64,000 bases of DNA from Sphingomonas sp. UBA978 (GTDB lineage Bacteria; Pseudomonadota; Alphaproteobacteria; Sphingomonadales; Sphingomonadaceae): the NCBI RefSeq assembly GCF_002292295.1, contig NZ_DBBS01000003.1, positions 65,265 to 129,264 on the forward strand, read 5' to 3'. The translations under genes and the position numbers were made by a program. Of the stretch, positions 51,537 through 60,922 are shown piece by piece. Positions within the stretch are counted from its first letter, which is position 1, and each line of letters starts with the position of its first letter. The notes under the pieces are model-generated. The model had not been told where the DNA came from and did not search any database. It was given only the letters and a program-made list of their open reading frames with translations.

Positions 51537-53869
51537 CGTCCCGCCTCCGTCAGCTGGACGCGTTCGACCGTGTAGAAGGGGTCCTTGATCGGCGAGGTGA
51601 ATTGGAAGCAGACGTCCCGGTCGCCCGCGATCGCCGGCAGATTGCCGCGGAAGGTGAAGCGCTGCGGCGCGGTGCGCGGATCGGGCAGCGGGAAGGCGCC
51701 CGCCGCGATCGGCCGGGCGGTCTTGTCGCCCGCGGCGCGCGCCTTGGCGGCGGCGATGCAGCCGACCTGGACGAGCAATTCGCCGTGATCGGAGACGTTG
51801 TAATGCTCCTTCACCATCCGCGCCTCGTGCGCGAGGCCGTAATGGCGGGCGAGGCGGGCGACATCGACGGTATAGCCGCGGGCGACGTCGAGCGGCGCGT
51901 CGGGGTAGAGCGTGCAGGTGTCGAACAGGTTGATGTTGAACGCCGGCGCATTCTCGCGCGATTCCGACGTCAGCGGCACGCGCAGGCCGAGGTCGCCGGC
52001 GGGGCAGGCGGCCATGTCCGAGCTGGTGCGCGCGAGCAGGGCGGCGCGCGACGTGTCGAAGCTGCGCACCGCGGCGGTCGCGCTGCCGCGCGCGTCGAAG
52101 GCGGCGGCGCGGACGGTGGTGCCCGGCGTCAGCGACAGCGGCCCGGCATAGGCGCGCGACGTCGCGGTCGGCGTGCTGCCGTCGGTCGTGTAGCGGATCG
52201 TGCCATAGGGAACCTGCGTCGCCAGCGTCAGCGGCACGCGGTTGCGGCGCAGCGCATCGCCGCGGGTGCCGTCGACCTGCATATCGACCGCGAAGGCGCT
52301 GTCGGCGACGTGCATGCCGCCACGGCTCCAGCGGTCGCCCTGGCGCTGGACCCGCGGCAGGAAGCCGGCGAAATCGCGCTTGTCCTTCGGCGACCAGCTG
52401 ATCTCCGCCACCGCGCCCGCGCGCGGGAAGATCAGATGCTGGAGCTGATAAGGGGTGACGATATATTCGCTCCACAGATTGCCCTGCGCGCCGAGCACGT
52501 GCTTGGCCTTGTCCGCCGGAATGCCCGCCGGCATCGGATCGTAGCGATAGACCATCTCCAGCGTCATCGGCGCGAAGCGGCCGGGCGGTTCGTCGGCGAG
52601 GCGGCTCTGCGAATAATTGAGGTACAGCGGCGTGCCGGGCGACAGCACGACGTCGTGTCCCTGATTGGCGGCGTCGACCGCGCCCTGTTCGCCGCGCCAC
52701 GACATGATCGAGGCGGAGGCGGGCAGGCCGCCCTCGAGAATCTCGTCCCAGCCGATCAGGCGCCGGCCCTTCGATTGCAGGTAGGTGCCGAACTGATCGA
52801 TCATCCAGCTTTGCAGGCCGTTCTCGTCCTTGATGCCGAGCGCCTTCATCTGCGCCTGCACCTCGGGACTGCGCTGCCACTGGTCCTTGACCGCCTCGTC
52901 GCCGCCGAGGTGGATATAGGTGCCGGGAAAGACCTGCATCAGCTCGTCGAGCACGTCCTTGACGAAGGCGATGCCCTTCGGCCCTGGATTGAACAGATAG
53001 GGCATGATGCCCCAATTGTTGCTGACCGCGGGCGCGTCGCCGAGGATGCCGAGTTCGGGATAGGCGGCGACCAGCGCCTGCGCATGGCCGGGCAGGTCGA
53101 TCTCCGGCACGATCGTGATGCCGCGCTCCCCGGCATAGGCGACGAGGTCCTTCAGCTCGGTCTGGGTGTAGAAGCCGCCGACCTTCTCGGTCGGTTGCGC
53201 GCCGCCGGTCCAGGGCGGCACGCGCCAGCCGCCGACGCTGGTCAGCTTCGGATACTTGCGGATCTCGACCCGCCAGCCCTGATCGTCGGTGAGGTGGAGG
53301 TGGAGCGTGTTGAGCTTCACCGATGCCATCTGGTCGACGATCGCACGCAGCGCCGGCATGGGGAGGAAATGGCGCGCAGGATCGATCATCAGCCCGCGCC
53401 AGGCGAAGCGCGGCGCGTCGGTGATGGACAGCGCCGGCACCGCGACCGGCTTGCCGAAGGCGGCGTCGGGGCTGAGCAATTGCGCCAGCGTCATCGCGCC
53501 ATGGACGAGGCCGCGGTCGCCCGAGGCGGCGATGGTGATGCCCTGCGGCGTCACCGAAAGCCGATAGGCCTCGTCGCCGGCAACCGCGGCGTCGCGGACG
53601 AAGCGGATCGCGCCGGTCGTACCGGGAATGAGGGCGAGGCCGCGTTCGGCCTTGACGTGGGCGGCGAGCAGGCGGGCCGCGGCGGTGGCGCCGGCATCCG
53701 TGGCGGCGATCCCCGCGCCGTCGCGGACGGTGAAGCTGCCTGCGGCGCGCGTGACCGACTGGGGCAGGGGAAGCAGCGGCAGCGCGTCCTGCGCCGGTGC
53801 GGCGGTGGGCGCGAGCAGGGCGAGCGCCGCTCCCCCGACGATGGTCGCGATACCGGCGTTCTGCGTCAT
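51533..53869 (-). CDS. GH20 beta-N-acetylhexosaminidase
   Basis: A 778-residue exported hexosaminidase. A Sec signal (GIATIVGGAALALLAPTAAP) precedes a GH20b domain (about 30-150) and the GH20 barrel. The catalytic pair is D324-E325 in YIHLGGDEAVKDQW, which uses substrate-assisted catalysis; HLHLTDDQGWRVEIRKYPKL is another signature. A chitobiase-type C-terminal domain (about 520-600) and a further domain follow. It releases terminal beta-GlcNAc from N-glycan antennae or chitooligosaccharides. It is the first gene of the leftward hydrolase operon; its own promoter must lie between 53870 and about 53943, because a terminator closes the gene upstream. Confidence 0.95.
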   Translation of the reverse strand: MTQNAGIATIVGGAALALLAPTAAPAQDALPLLPLPQSVTRAAGSFTVRDGAGIAATDAGATAAARLLAAHVKAERGLALIPGTTGAIRFVRDAAVAGDEAYRLSVTPQGITIAASGDRGLVHGAMTLAQLLSPDAAFGKPVAVPALSITDAPRFAWRGLMIDPARHFLPMPALRAIVDQMASVKLNTLHLHLTDDQGWRVEIRKYPKLTSVGGWRVPPWTGGAQPTEKVGGFYTQTELKDLVAYAGERGITIVPEIDLPGHAQALVAAYPELGILGDAPAVSNNWGIMPYLFNPGPKGIAFVKDVLDELMQVFPGTYIHLGGDEAVKDQWQRSPEVQAQMKALGIKDENGLQSWMIDQFGTYLQSKGRRLIGWDEILEGGLPASASIMSWRGEQGAVDAANQGHDVVLSPGTPLYLNYSQSRLADEPPGRFAPMTLEMVYRYDPMPAGIPADKAKHVLGAQGNLWSEYIVTPYQLQHLIFPRAGAVAEISWSPKDKRDFAGFLPRVQRQGDRWSRGGMHVADSAFAVDMQVDGTRGDALRRNRVPLTLATQVPYGTIRYTTDGSTPTATSRAYAGPLSLTPGTTVRAAAFDARGSATAAVRSFDTSRAALLARTSSDMAACPAGDLGLRVPLTSESRENAPAFNINLFDTCTLYPDAPLDVARGYTVDVARLARHYGLAHEARMVKEHYNVSDHGELLVQVGCIAAAKARAAGDKTARPIAAGAFPLPDPRTAPQRFTFRGNLPAIAGDRDVCFQFTSPIKDPFYTVERVQLTEAGR

Positions 53870-53943
53870 GACAGCCCCTTGGTTCTGTTTTGGTATTGAA
53901 GGTATCTTGCAGGAGCGATCCGGCGACGTCCATGCCCGATGCA

Positions 53944-53982
53944 CAAAAAAAGACCCCGGCGCCGCGATGGGGGCTGCCGGGG
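53944..53982 (-). terminator. Rho-independent terminator after the TonB receptor
   Basis: On the minus strand, CCCCGGC (53976-53982) pairs with GCCGGGG (53954-53960), followed by TCTTTTTTTGTG. It separates the receptor from the hydrolase operon 75 bases downstream. Between it and the receptor stop (54100) lies another dyad, CCCGGACCGGGTCCGGG, at 54068-54084. Confidence 0.85.
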
Positions 53983-54099
53983 CCGAGGGCCGGGACGCGG
54001 ATCAGGGGAGGATGCGTCCATCGGGGAACCGGCCGGCGGGCGAGCCCGCCGGGTATGCGCGGCGTCGCCCGGACCGGGTCCGGGACGACGACGGCGGGA

Positions 54100-56874
54100 C
54101 TACATGCGGAACGACAGCGCCGCCGAGAAGGTACGGCCGTTCTTGTAGAAGGCGGTCGGACGATCCTTGGTGGCGTTATACTGGAGGTAGGTCTCGTCCA
54201 GCAGGTTCTGCGCGTTGACGCTGAGGATGATGCCCTTGGTGATCGCCAGCGAGGCCGATGCGTCGAGCTGGTTGTACGGCGCCACCATCTCGCGCGAGCC
54301 GAGACGGCCGATCGTGCGGAAATAGGCGGTACGGTAATTGTAGCTCAGTCGCGCCTGGAACGGCCCGCTCTCGAAATAGGGGATCACGTTGACGGTATGC
54401 TTCGACAGATACGGCAGGTTGAGCGCCGCGCCGCTGACGTCGACCGACGAGGTGTCGCTGTCCTGGTACGAATAGTTCGCCTGCAGGCCGAACCCGCCCC
54501 AGATTTCCGCCTGGCCCGACACCAGCACGCCGTTGACCTTCGCCTTGGCGCCGTTGACCGGCTGGCTGACGTTGTACGTCGTGATCCGGTTCTGCAGCGC
54601 GTTGAAATAGTCGACGTTCTGACGGAAGTTGATGATGTAGTTCTTGATGTCGCGACGGAACAGTTCGACCGCCAGCAACGTGCCGCCGCGCGGATACCAT
54701 TCCGCGGTCAGTTCGTAGTTGGTCGATTCGTACGGCTTCAGGTTCGGGTTGCCGCCGCCGCCGTCGAGCGTGATGTCGTTGAGCGACGTCGCCGCCGCCA
54801 GATCCTGATAGCGCGGACGCGAGATCACCTTGGCCACCGCACCGCGGACGATGAACTGCGGAGCGATCGTATAGGCGATGTTCAGGCTGGGCAGGAACTT
54901 CAGGTAATCGGTCGAGGTGCGGGTCGGCACCGGCTGCGGATTGGCGACGGCGCTGGGCGTGGTCGCGAAGTTCGACACGTCGCGCGTGTAGACCAGACGT
55001 CCGCCGATGTTGCCGCGCAGGCCGCCCTGGTCGAAGTTCGCCTGGACGTAGCTTGCCGCCACCGTCTCGCGCACCTTGGTCGAGGCGCCGATCTTGGTGA
55101 CCAGCGGGCTGTTGATCGCATTGGCGAGGATGTCGATCACCGCCTGGTCGGGCAGGTTGAGGTACTTGGTGGCGTTGCCGCTGCCGCCGCTGCCGTCGAA
55201 CGTGCCGTCCGGCGTGGTCAGCGTGGTGACGCCCAGCTGCGATCCGTTGAGCGAACGGGTCAGATAGGTGTTGATGCCGCGGGCATCGACGCGATTTTCG
55301 TGATCGGTGACGCGGCTGCCGAGCAGGATTTCCTTGAACGGACCGAAGTCGACCGGGATCGTCGCATCATAGCCGCCGAAGACGTCGCGGTCGGTGGTGA
55401 CGCTATAGTCGAGGCCGCCGATCTGCGCGGCGTTGAGCTGCGTGCCGTTGATGACGACCGGGCGCCCTTCGATCTGCGCCGGATTGTTGTTCGGGTTGGT
55501 GAAGTAGTTTGCGGGGTTGGTCAGGTCGCCGGTGAAGTTCACCTCGGCCGAATTGCCGGTGAAGGCATAGCTGAACGGCAGGCGGGTCTGCACGTTGAAC
55601 AGATATTCGGGGTTGCGGCCGCCGGTCGCCTTCGACCAGCCGCCGGCAAACGCCACCTTGGCGCCATTGTCGCCTTCCCAGTCGGCGAACAGGTTGACGT
55701 TGTCGGTCTTCAGCTTGGTGCGGCGGACCAGCGTGTCGAGCTGCGCGCTCTGGCTGGGCGCCGTGCCGAAGGAGGCGGCGGTGACGACGCCGTTGCTGAC
55801 CGTCGCGGACTGCAGCACGCTGCCGGTCCAGGCGCCGGGGATGGTGTACATCGACTGGCTGTAGTTGTTGTAGTTGCCGTCGATGTGCAGGCCGTTGAGC
55901 GTGAAGGTCAGCTCGCTGGTCGGGCGGAACTGCACCGTGCCCGACACGCTCTTGCGCTCGCGCTGCTGCTGGAAATAGGCGTAGTTGATGCCGAACGGCG
56001 AGGCCGCCCGGTACAGGTCGGCGATCGTGCCGCCGGTGATCGTCGCGGCCGGGTTCTTGAGGCTAAGCGCGCCGTTGGCGGCGCGGTTGACGAACGGGCT
56101 GTTATAGGTGCCGTCCGCGTTCGGCGCGACATTGTCGTAGCCGAAGAATTCGACGCCGGCGCGGGTCAGGTTCTGCTTGTCATAGGTGGCGGCGACGAGG
56201 ACGCCGAAGGTCTCGTCGGCGTTCTTCCAGCTGTACAGGCCCGAACCGCGGACGTTGCCCTTCTCCGACCGGTCGTTGTACGAATAGCCGCCCGAGGCGA
56301 AGATCGAATTGGCGGGCAGGTCGAGCGGGCGACGGGTGCGCACGATCACGGTGCCGCCGAGGCTGCCTTCCTCGATGCGCGGCTCGGGCGACTTGTACAC
56401 CTCGAGGCGGTCGACCAGTTCGGGCGCGAGCAGCGAATAGTTGAAGGTACGGCTGGACGGATCGTTGTCGTTGCCGCCCCAGTCGGCCGAGGCGAGCGCG
56501 TGGCCGTCGAGCAGCATGCGGTTGAGCGCCGGGTCGGTGCCGAGGATCGCGACCTTCTCGCCCTCGCCGAAGCGACGGTCGATGCTGACGCCCGGGATGT
56601 GCGACAGCGATTCGGCGACGTTGCGGTCGGGGAACTTGCCGACGTCCTCGGCGGTGATGACGTCGACGACGGCATTGGCGTTGCGCTTGACGTTGATCGC
56701 CTCGCGCAGCGAGCCGCGATAGCCGGTGACGAGGATGTCGTCGCCCGTCTCGGTCGCGTCCTGTGCGGTCGCGGTGCCGGACGGGGCGGTGGCGGTCGGC
56801 GCTTCCTGCGCGTTAGCGCTACCGGCGAAGCCCGCGAGGGCGGTGCTGACGAGGATCACGTGGCGCAAGCGCAT
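54100..56874 (-). CDS. TonB-dependent receptor, Xanthomonas/Caulobacter type, of the glycan locus
   Basis: A 924-residue outer membrane transporter. A signal peptide (MRLRHVILVSTALAGFAGSA) precedes a TonB box near DDILVTGYRGSLREAINVKR. The plug has FPDRNVAESLSHIPGVSIDR, NRMLLDGHALASADW and RLEVYKSPEPRIEEGSLGGT, the hallmarks of the TonB-Xanth-Caul subfamily that often imports oligosaccharides. A long barrel ends AALSFRM. It lies head of the leftward hydrolases and divergent from the nag-type genes, so it probably imports N-glycan or GlcNAc-containing oligosaccharides. An aaaggaa RBS precedes the ATG. Substrate is inferred from context. Confidence 0.93.
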   Translation of the reverse strand: MRLRHVILVSTALAGFAGSANAQEAPTATAPSGTATAQDATETGDDILVTGYRGSLREAINVKRNANAVVDVITAEDVGKFPDRNVAESLSHIPGVSIDRRFGEGEKVAILGTDPALNRMLLDGHALASADWGGNDNDPSSRTFNYSLLAPELVDRLEVYKSPEPRIEEGSLGGTVIVRTRRPLDLPANSIFASGGYSYNDRSEKGNVRGSGLYSWKNADETFGVLVAATYDKQNLTRAGVEFFGYDNVAPNADGTYNSPFVNRAANGALSLKNPAATITGGTIADLYRAASPFGINYAYFQQQRERKSVSGTVQFRPTSELTFTLNGLHIDGNYNNYSQSMYTIPGAWTGSVLQSATVSNGVVTAASFGTAPSQSAQLDTLVRRTKLKTDNVNLFADWEGDNGAKVAFAGGWSKATGGRNPEYLFNVQTRLPFSYAFTGNSAEVNFTGDLTNPANYFTNPNNNPAQIEGRPVVINGTQLNAAQIGGLDYSVTTDRDVFGGYDATIPVDFGPFKEILLGSRVTDHENRVDARGINTYLTRSLNGSQLGVTTLTTPDGTFDGSGGSGNATKYLNLPDQAVIDILANAINSPLVTKIGASTKVRETVAASYVQANFDQGGLRGNIGGRLVYTRDVSNFATTPSAVANPQPVPTRTSTDYLKFLPSLNIAYTIAPQFIVRGAVAKVISRPRYQDLAAATSLNDITLDGGGGNPNLKPYESTNYELTAEWYPRGGTLLAVELFRRDIKNYIINFRQNVDYFNALQNRITTYNVSQPVNGAKAKVNGVLVSGQAEIWGGFGLQANYSYQDSDTSSVDVSGAALNLPYLSKHTVNVIPYFESGPFQARLSYNYRTAYFRTIGRLGSREMVAPYNQLDASASLAITKGIILSVNAQNLLDETYLQYNATKDRPTAFYKNGRTFSAALSFRM

Positions 56875-56989
56875 AGGATATTCCTTTTTCGGAACACGCC
56901 CGGTCGCATGCTCCCCCCAACCCGAAGCTGCCGCGAAGCCGGCGACAGACCGGAGCGACGGACCCTGAATGGATCTCGTATTGCTGCCG

Positions 56990-57020
56990 ATAGTTTTACT
57001 ATAACCAATTCATACCCAAT
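56990..57020. promoter_or_regulatory. Candidate operator in the divergent receptor/cutC region
   Basis: The 273-base region 56875-57147 is AT-rich for this genome at 56980-57060. ATAGT (56990-56994) and ACTAT (56998-57002) form an inverted repeat, and read leftwards GGGTATGAATTGGTTAT follows the pattern of the TGGTATTGAAGGTAT stretch upstream of the GH20 gene (53891-53905). A GntR-family site is plausible. I could not place -35/-10 boxes with confidence. Confidence 0.35.
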
Positions 57021-57147
57021 GACCTATAAAAAATTTGTCACAATCGATTTTTCATGGAACCACTGCGGTTTCACGGGGTAGGTTTGTGTCGTGGAGCGCC
57101 GTTCCGGCGATCGAAACGGATAGCAGAAGGGGGTTCGCGCGCCATTG

Positions 57148-57918
57148 ATGGCCAATCGAACGAATCATGACCGTCGCGTGACACTGGAGATCTGCGTCGA
57201 GTCGCCGGCCGGCGCCGCGGCGGCGATCGCGGGTGGATGCGACCGGATCGAATTGTGCGCGACGCTGGCGATGGGCGGCCTGACGCCCTCCGCCGGGCTG
57301 GTCGCGGCGGTGCTGGCGCACGCGCGGCCGGCGGGCATCCCCGTCCATGCGATGGTCCGCCCCCGCCCGGGCGGGTTCGACCATGACGCCGAGACATGGG
57401 CGCTGGCGGTGGCGGAGGCGCAGGCGCTGGCCGCGGCGGGGGTGCAGGGGCTGGTGTTCGGCGCGACGGCCGGCGGCGCGCTGGATGTGGCCGGTCTGGC
57501 GGACTGGATCGCCGCGCTCGGGCCGGATCGCCCGGTGCTGACGCTCCACCGGGCGATCGACGTCGTCGACGATCCCGTCGCGGCGGTGGAGCAGGCGGTG
57601 GCGCTGGGGTTCGACCATATCCTCACCTCGGGCGGGGCGCGCAGCGCCGCGGAGGGCGCGGCGACGATCGCGCGCATGGTCGAGCGCGCGGACGGGCGTT
57701 GCGCGGTGATCGCGGGTGCCGGCGTCCGTCCGGATAACGTCGCGGCATTGATCGCGGCGACGCGAGTCCCGGCGGTGCACGGCTCGGCCAGCGTGCCGGC
57801 CGCGGGGGGTGTGGAGGACCGGTTCGGCTTCGGACCATTGCCGCGCCGGACGAGCGCGGCGTTGGTACGAGAATTGCGCGGGGTAATTGACCACAAGTCC
57901 AATCTAGGACAATTGTAG
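57148..57918 (+). CDS. cutC: CutC family protein
   Basis: A 256-residue TIM-barrel protein of the CutC family (PF03932): LEICVESPAGAAAAIAGGCD, RIELCATLAMGGLTPSAGLV, IPVHAMVRPRPGGFDH, LTLHRAIDVV and ILTSGGARSAAEG are its conserved strands. CutC was named for copper tolerance, but that role is doubtful in many bacteria. Here it leads an operon of GlcNAc catabolism, pointing to a sugar-related role. The ATG at 57148 follows gaaggggg; a TTG one codon earlier is the alternative. It ends 76 bases before the GntR regulator. Confidence 0.92.
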   Translation: MANRTNHDRRVTLEICVESPAGAAAAIAGGCDRIELCATLAMGGLTPSAGLVAAVLAHARPAGIPVHAMVRPRPGGFDHDAETWALAVAEAQALAAAGVQGLVFGATAGGALDVAGLADWIAALGPDRPVLTLHRAIDVVDDPVAAVEQAVALGFDHILTSGGARSAAEGAATIARMVERADGRCAVIAGAGVRPDNVAALIAATRVPAVHGSASVPAAGGVEDRFGFGPLPRRTSAALVRELRGVIDHKSNLGQL

Positions 57919-57994
57919 ATCAAGGCGCCGCTGGCGCTGCTCCGCGGACCGTGGCACCGAAGGTCGCAACGGTTTGTGGAAGAAGGAGTCGATG

Positions 57995-58732
57995 ATGAGT
58001 TTCGTGAGCAGGGTAGGGCGTTTCCGCACCGACAATCCCTCGCCGCTCTATCTGCAACTGCAACAACTCATCCGCGATGCGATCGGTGGTGAGGTCATTA
58101 CGCGCGGCGACGCGATTCCCGCCGAACGCGATCTGGCGATCGACTATGGCGTCTCGCGCATCACCGTGCGCAAGGCGATCGAGGGGCTGGTCGAGGAGGG
58201 GTTGCTGACCCGTCGGCGCGGGGCCGGCACCTTCGTCGCGGGGCGCGTCGAAAAGAATTTCAGCAAGCTGTCGTCGTTTACCGAGGACATGATCGCCCGC
58301 GGCCGGGTGCCGAGCAGCGCCTGGATCTCGCGCGCGGAGGGGACGGTCAGCCCGGAGGAATCGATGGCGCTGGCGCTGTCGCCGAGCGCGCCGGTCTATC
58401 GGTTCCAGCGGCTGCGCTTCGCCGACGAGGTGCCGATGGCGCTCGAACTGTCGACGATCGCGGGCTTCTGCCTGCCGTCGCTCGATGCGGTCGACACCTC
58501 GCTGTATACCGCGCTGACCGCCGCCGGGCATCGCCCGGTGCGCGCTTTGCAGCGGCTGCGCGCGGTGCCGTTCGGCGGCGACCATGCGCGGATGCTGGGG
58601 GTCGATCCCGGCTCGCCCGGGCTGCTGATCGAGCGGCGCGGCTTCCTGCGCGACGGCCGTGCCGTCGAATTCACCCGATCCTATTACCGCGGCGACAGCT
58701 ACGATTTCGTGGCCGAGCTCGCGGACACCTGA
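57995..58732 (+). CDS. GntR/UTRA family transcriptional regulator (NagR-like)
   Basis: A 245-residue HutC-subfamily regulator. The winged helix-turn-helix is at about 12-80 (SPLYLQLQQLIRDAIGGEVI, then SRITVRKAIEGLVEEGLLTR and RRGAGTFVA). The UTRA effector domain follows (ISRAEGTVSPEESMALALSP, FTRSYYRGDSYDFV). It sits among nag genes, so GlcNAc-6-P or GlcN-6-P is the likely inducer and this locus the likely regulon, by analogy with NagR/DasR. The ATG at 57995 lies 6 bases after aaggag; one at 57992 is also possible. Inverted repeats upstream (GTCC/GGAC at 57897-57910) could be its own site. Confidence 0.9.
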   Translation: MSFVSRVGRFRTDNPSPLYLQLQQLIRDAIGGEVITRGDAIPAERDLAIDYGVSRITVRKAIEGLVEEGLLTRRRGAGTFVAGRVEKNFSKLSSFTEDMIARGRVPSSAWISRAEGTVSPEESMALALSPSAPVYRFQRLRFADEVPMALELSTIAGFCLPSLDAVDTSLYTALTAAGHRPVRALQRLRAVPFGGDHARMLGVDPGSPGLLIERRGFLRDGRAVEFTRSYYRGDSYDFVAELADT

Positions 58733-58766
58733 CACCGCCTGGGGGGCGCGATTTGTGACGAGCGAT

Positions 58767-59789
58767 ATGACGACCGATACGTTGATGCGGGCCGAAACGC
58801 TGGAGGCGGGGGCGACCGTCGCACGCCTGCTGGCGCGCAACGGCGCGGCTTTGCAGGCGCTCGGCGAACGGCTGCGCAGCGCGGCGCCCGACGTCGTCGT
58901 CACCTGCGCGCGCGGATCGTCCGACCATGCCGCGATGTACGGCAAATATCTGATCGAGACGATGGTCGGCGTGCCGGTCGCCTCCGCCGCGCCGTCGGTG
59001 GTGTCGCTGTTCGACGCGCCGGTGACGACGCGGCGCGCGCTGTGCATCGCCATCTCGCAATCGGGTCGCAGCCCGGACCTGCTCGCCACGGTCGAGGCGC
59101 ATGCGAAGGGCGGCGCCGAGGTGGTGGCGCTGGTCAATGACGAAACCTCGCCGCTCGCCGCCATGGCGGACACGCTGCTGGCGCTGAGCGCGGGGCCGGA
59201 AAAGTCGGTCGCGGCGACCAAGTCGTGCATCGCGGCGATGGCGGGGCTGGCGGCGATCGTCGCGGCCTGGTCGGGCGATGCGGCGTTGCAGGCGGCGGTC
59301 GCGGCGCTGCCGGCGCAGCTGGACGAGGCGGTCGGGCTCGACTGGAGCGCCGGCGTCGAGCCGCTCGCCGGGGCGAGCCAGATGTTCGTGATCGGTCGCG
59401 GCTATGGCTTCGGCGTCGCGCAGGAATGCGCGCTCAAGCTCAAAGAGACGTGCCAGGTCCAGGCCGAACCGTTCAGCGCCGCCGAAGTGCGCCACGGCCC
59501 GATGGCGATCGTCGGCGAGGGCTTTCCGGTGCTGGCGCTGGCGACCAGCGATGCCGCGGGCGACGACGTGATGGCGGTGGTCGAAACCTTTTCCGGGCGT
59601 GGCGCGACGGTGCTCGCGGCGCATGCCGGCGATGCGCGCGCGATCCTGCCGGCGCTCGACGCGCACCCGGCGGTGCAGCCGATCCTGATGCTGGCGAGCT
59701 TCTACGGCCTCGCCGAGGCGCTGTCGCGGCGGCGCGGGCTCGATCCCGATACGCCGCCCCATCTCGCCAAGGTGACGCGCACGCTATGA
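58767..59789 (+). CDS. SIS-domain glucosamine-6-phosphate deaminase (NagB-II type)
   Basis: A 340-residue protein of two SIS domains, related to the isomerase half of GlmS but lacking the glutaminase domain. Signatures are VVVTCARGSSDHAAMYGKYL, IAISQSGRSPDLLATVEAHA, the second-domain GRGYGFGVAQECALKLKETC, and EPFSAAEVRHGPMAIV. In nag operons of Shewanella and Alphaproteobacteria such proteins replace NagB, converting GlcN-6-P to fructose-6-P. A GTG at 58755, 8 bases after a G-rich RBS, is an alternative start. Its stop overlaps the nagA start (ATGA). Confidence 0.92.
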   Translation: MTTDTLMRAETLEAGATVARLLARNGAALQALGERLRSAAPDVVVTCARGSSDHAAMYGKYLIETMVGVPVASAAPSVVSLFDAPVTTRRALCIAISQSGRSPDLLATVEAHAKGGAEVVALVNDETSPLAAMADTLLALSAGPEKSVAATKSCIAAMAGLAAIVAAWSGDAALQAAVAALPAQLDEAVGLDWSAGVEPLAGASQMFVIGRGYGFGVAQECALKLKETCQVQAEPFSAAEVRHGPMAIVGEGFPVLALATSDAAGDDVMAVVETFSGRGATVLAAHAGDARAILPALDAHPAVQPILMLASFYGLAEALSRRRGLDPDTPPHLAKVTRTL

Positions 59790-60922
59790 GTGAGGCGCAT
59801 CGGTTCACCAACGGCCACGTCGTCGTGGCCGGCGAGGTCTGGCGTGGGGCGGAGATCGTCGTCACCGGCACCCGGATCGCCAGCATCCGCCCGCTGGACG
59901 GCGATGCCGCCGACGGCATCGACCTCGACGGCGGCTGGGTGATGCCCGGCTTCATCGACACGCAGGTCAACGGCGGCGGAGGCGTGCTGTTCAACGACGC
60001 GACCAGCGTCGACGGCATCGCCGCGATCACCGCGGCGCATGCGCGCTACGGCACGACCGCGCTGCTGCCTACGCTCATCAGCGATTCGCCCGACCGGATC
60101 GCGGCGGCGCTGGACGCGGTCGACGCGGCGATCGAGGCGGGCGTGCCGGGCGTCGTCGGCGTGCATATCGAGGGGCCGTTCCTCAACGTCGCGCGCAAGG
60201 GCATCCACGATGCCGGGCGCTTCCGTCTGCTCGACGATGCGATGGTCGCGCTGCTGTCGCAGCCACGGCGCGGCCGGGTGATGGTGACGCTGGCGCCCGA
60301 GCTGGCGCATATCGACGATATCGCCCGCCTTGCCCAGGCCGGCGTGCGGGTCAGCGCCGGGCATAGCGAGGCGCCGTACGACACCGCGCTGGCGGCGTTC
60401 GATGCGGGGCTGTGCGGGATCACGCATCTGTTCAACGCGATGCCGCCGATGGTGCAGCGCACCCCCGGCCTCGTCGGCGCGGCGCTCGACGATCCGCGGC
60501 CGTGGTGCGGCCTGATCGTCGACGGTGTCCATGTCGCGCCCGCGGTGCTGCGCATCGCGCTGCGCGCACGCGGGATCGAGCGGATGATGCTGGTCACCGA
60601 CGCGATGTCGTCGGTCGGCGCCGAAACCAAGGATTTCGTGCTGCAGGGGCGGCAGATCCGCGTCCGCGACGGCATCTGTTCCTACGAGGACGGCACGCTG
60701 GCGGGATCGGATCTCGACATGGCGGCGGCGGTCGCCAATGCGATGGGCATGCTCGGACTGGAGCCGGCGGTGGCGGCGCGGCTGGCGGCGGGCAATCCCG
60801 CGGCGTTCCTTGGGCTGGAGGCGGAGCGGGGCACGCTCGCGGTCGGCCTGCGCGCCGACTGGGTGCAACTGACCGCCGCGATGGCGCCGGTCGCGACCTG
60901 GATCGGCGGCCTGCCGGCATGA
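59786..60922 (+). CDS. nagA: N-acetylglucosamine-6-phosphate deacetylase
   Basis: A 378-residue amidohydrolase that removes acetate from GlcNAc-6-P. Metal and substrate motifs are PGFIDTQVNGGGG, VGVHIEGPFLNVARKGIHDA, VSAGHSEAPYDTAL, ITHLFNAMPP, LIVDGVHV and the catalytic Asp in MLVTDAMSSVG. The length matches the family. It is coupled to the deaminase gene before and the GH2 gene after by four-base overlaps, so the cytoplasmic GlcNAc steps and a secreted galactosidase are made from one transcript. No GlcNAc kinase is seen in the window. Confidence 0.96.
   Translation: MSEAHRFTNGHVVVAGEVWRGAEIVVTGTRIASIRPLDGDAADGIDLDGGWVMPGFIDTQVNGGGGVLFNDATSVDGIAAITAAHARYGTTALLPTLISDSPDRIAAALDAVDAAIEAGVPGVVGVHIEGPFLNVARKGIHDAGRFRLLDDAMVALLSQPRRGRVMVTLAPELAHIDDIARLAQAGVRVSAGHSEAPYDTALAAFDAGLCGITHLFNAMPPMVQRTPGLVGAALDDPRPWCGLIVDGVHVAPAVLRIALRARGIERMMLVTDAMSSVGAETKDFVLQGRQIRVRDGICSYEDGTLAGSDLDMAAAVANAMGMLGLEPAVAARLAAGNPAAFLGLEAERGTLAVGLRADWVQLTAAMAPVATWIGGLPA

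Noticed and set aside
48996..53933. A single minus-strand frame of 1645 codons running through GH20 into the GH2 mannosidase, read as a giant fusion
   Set aside because: Only its last 846 codons encode the GH2 protein; the upstream part is the wrong frame of the GH20 gene, which has its own start, signal peptide and stop.
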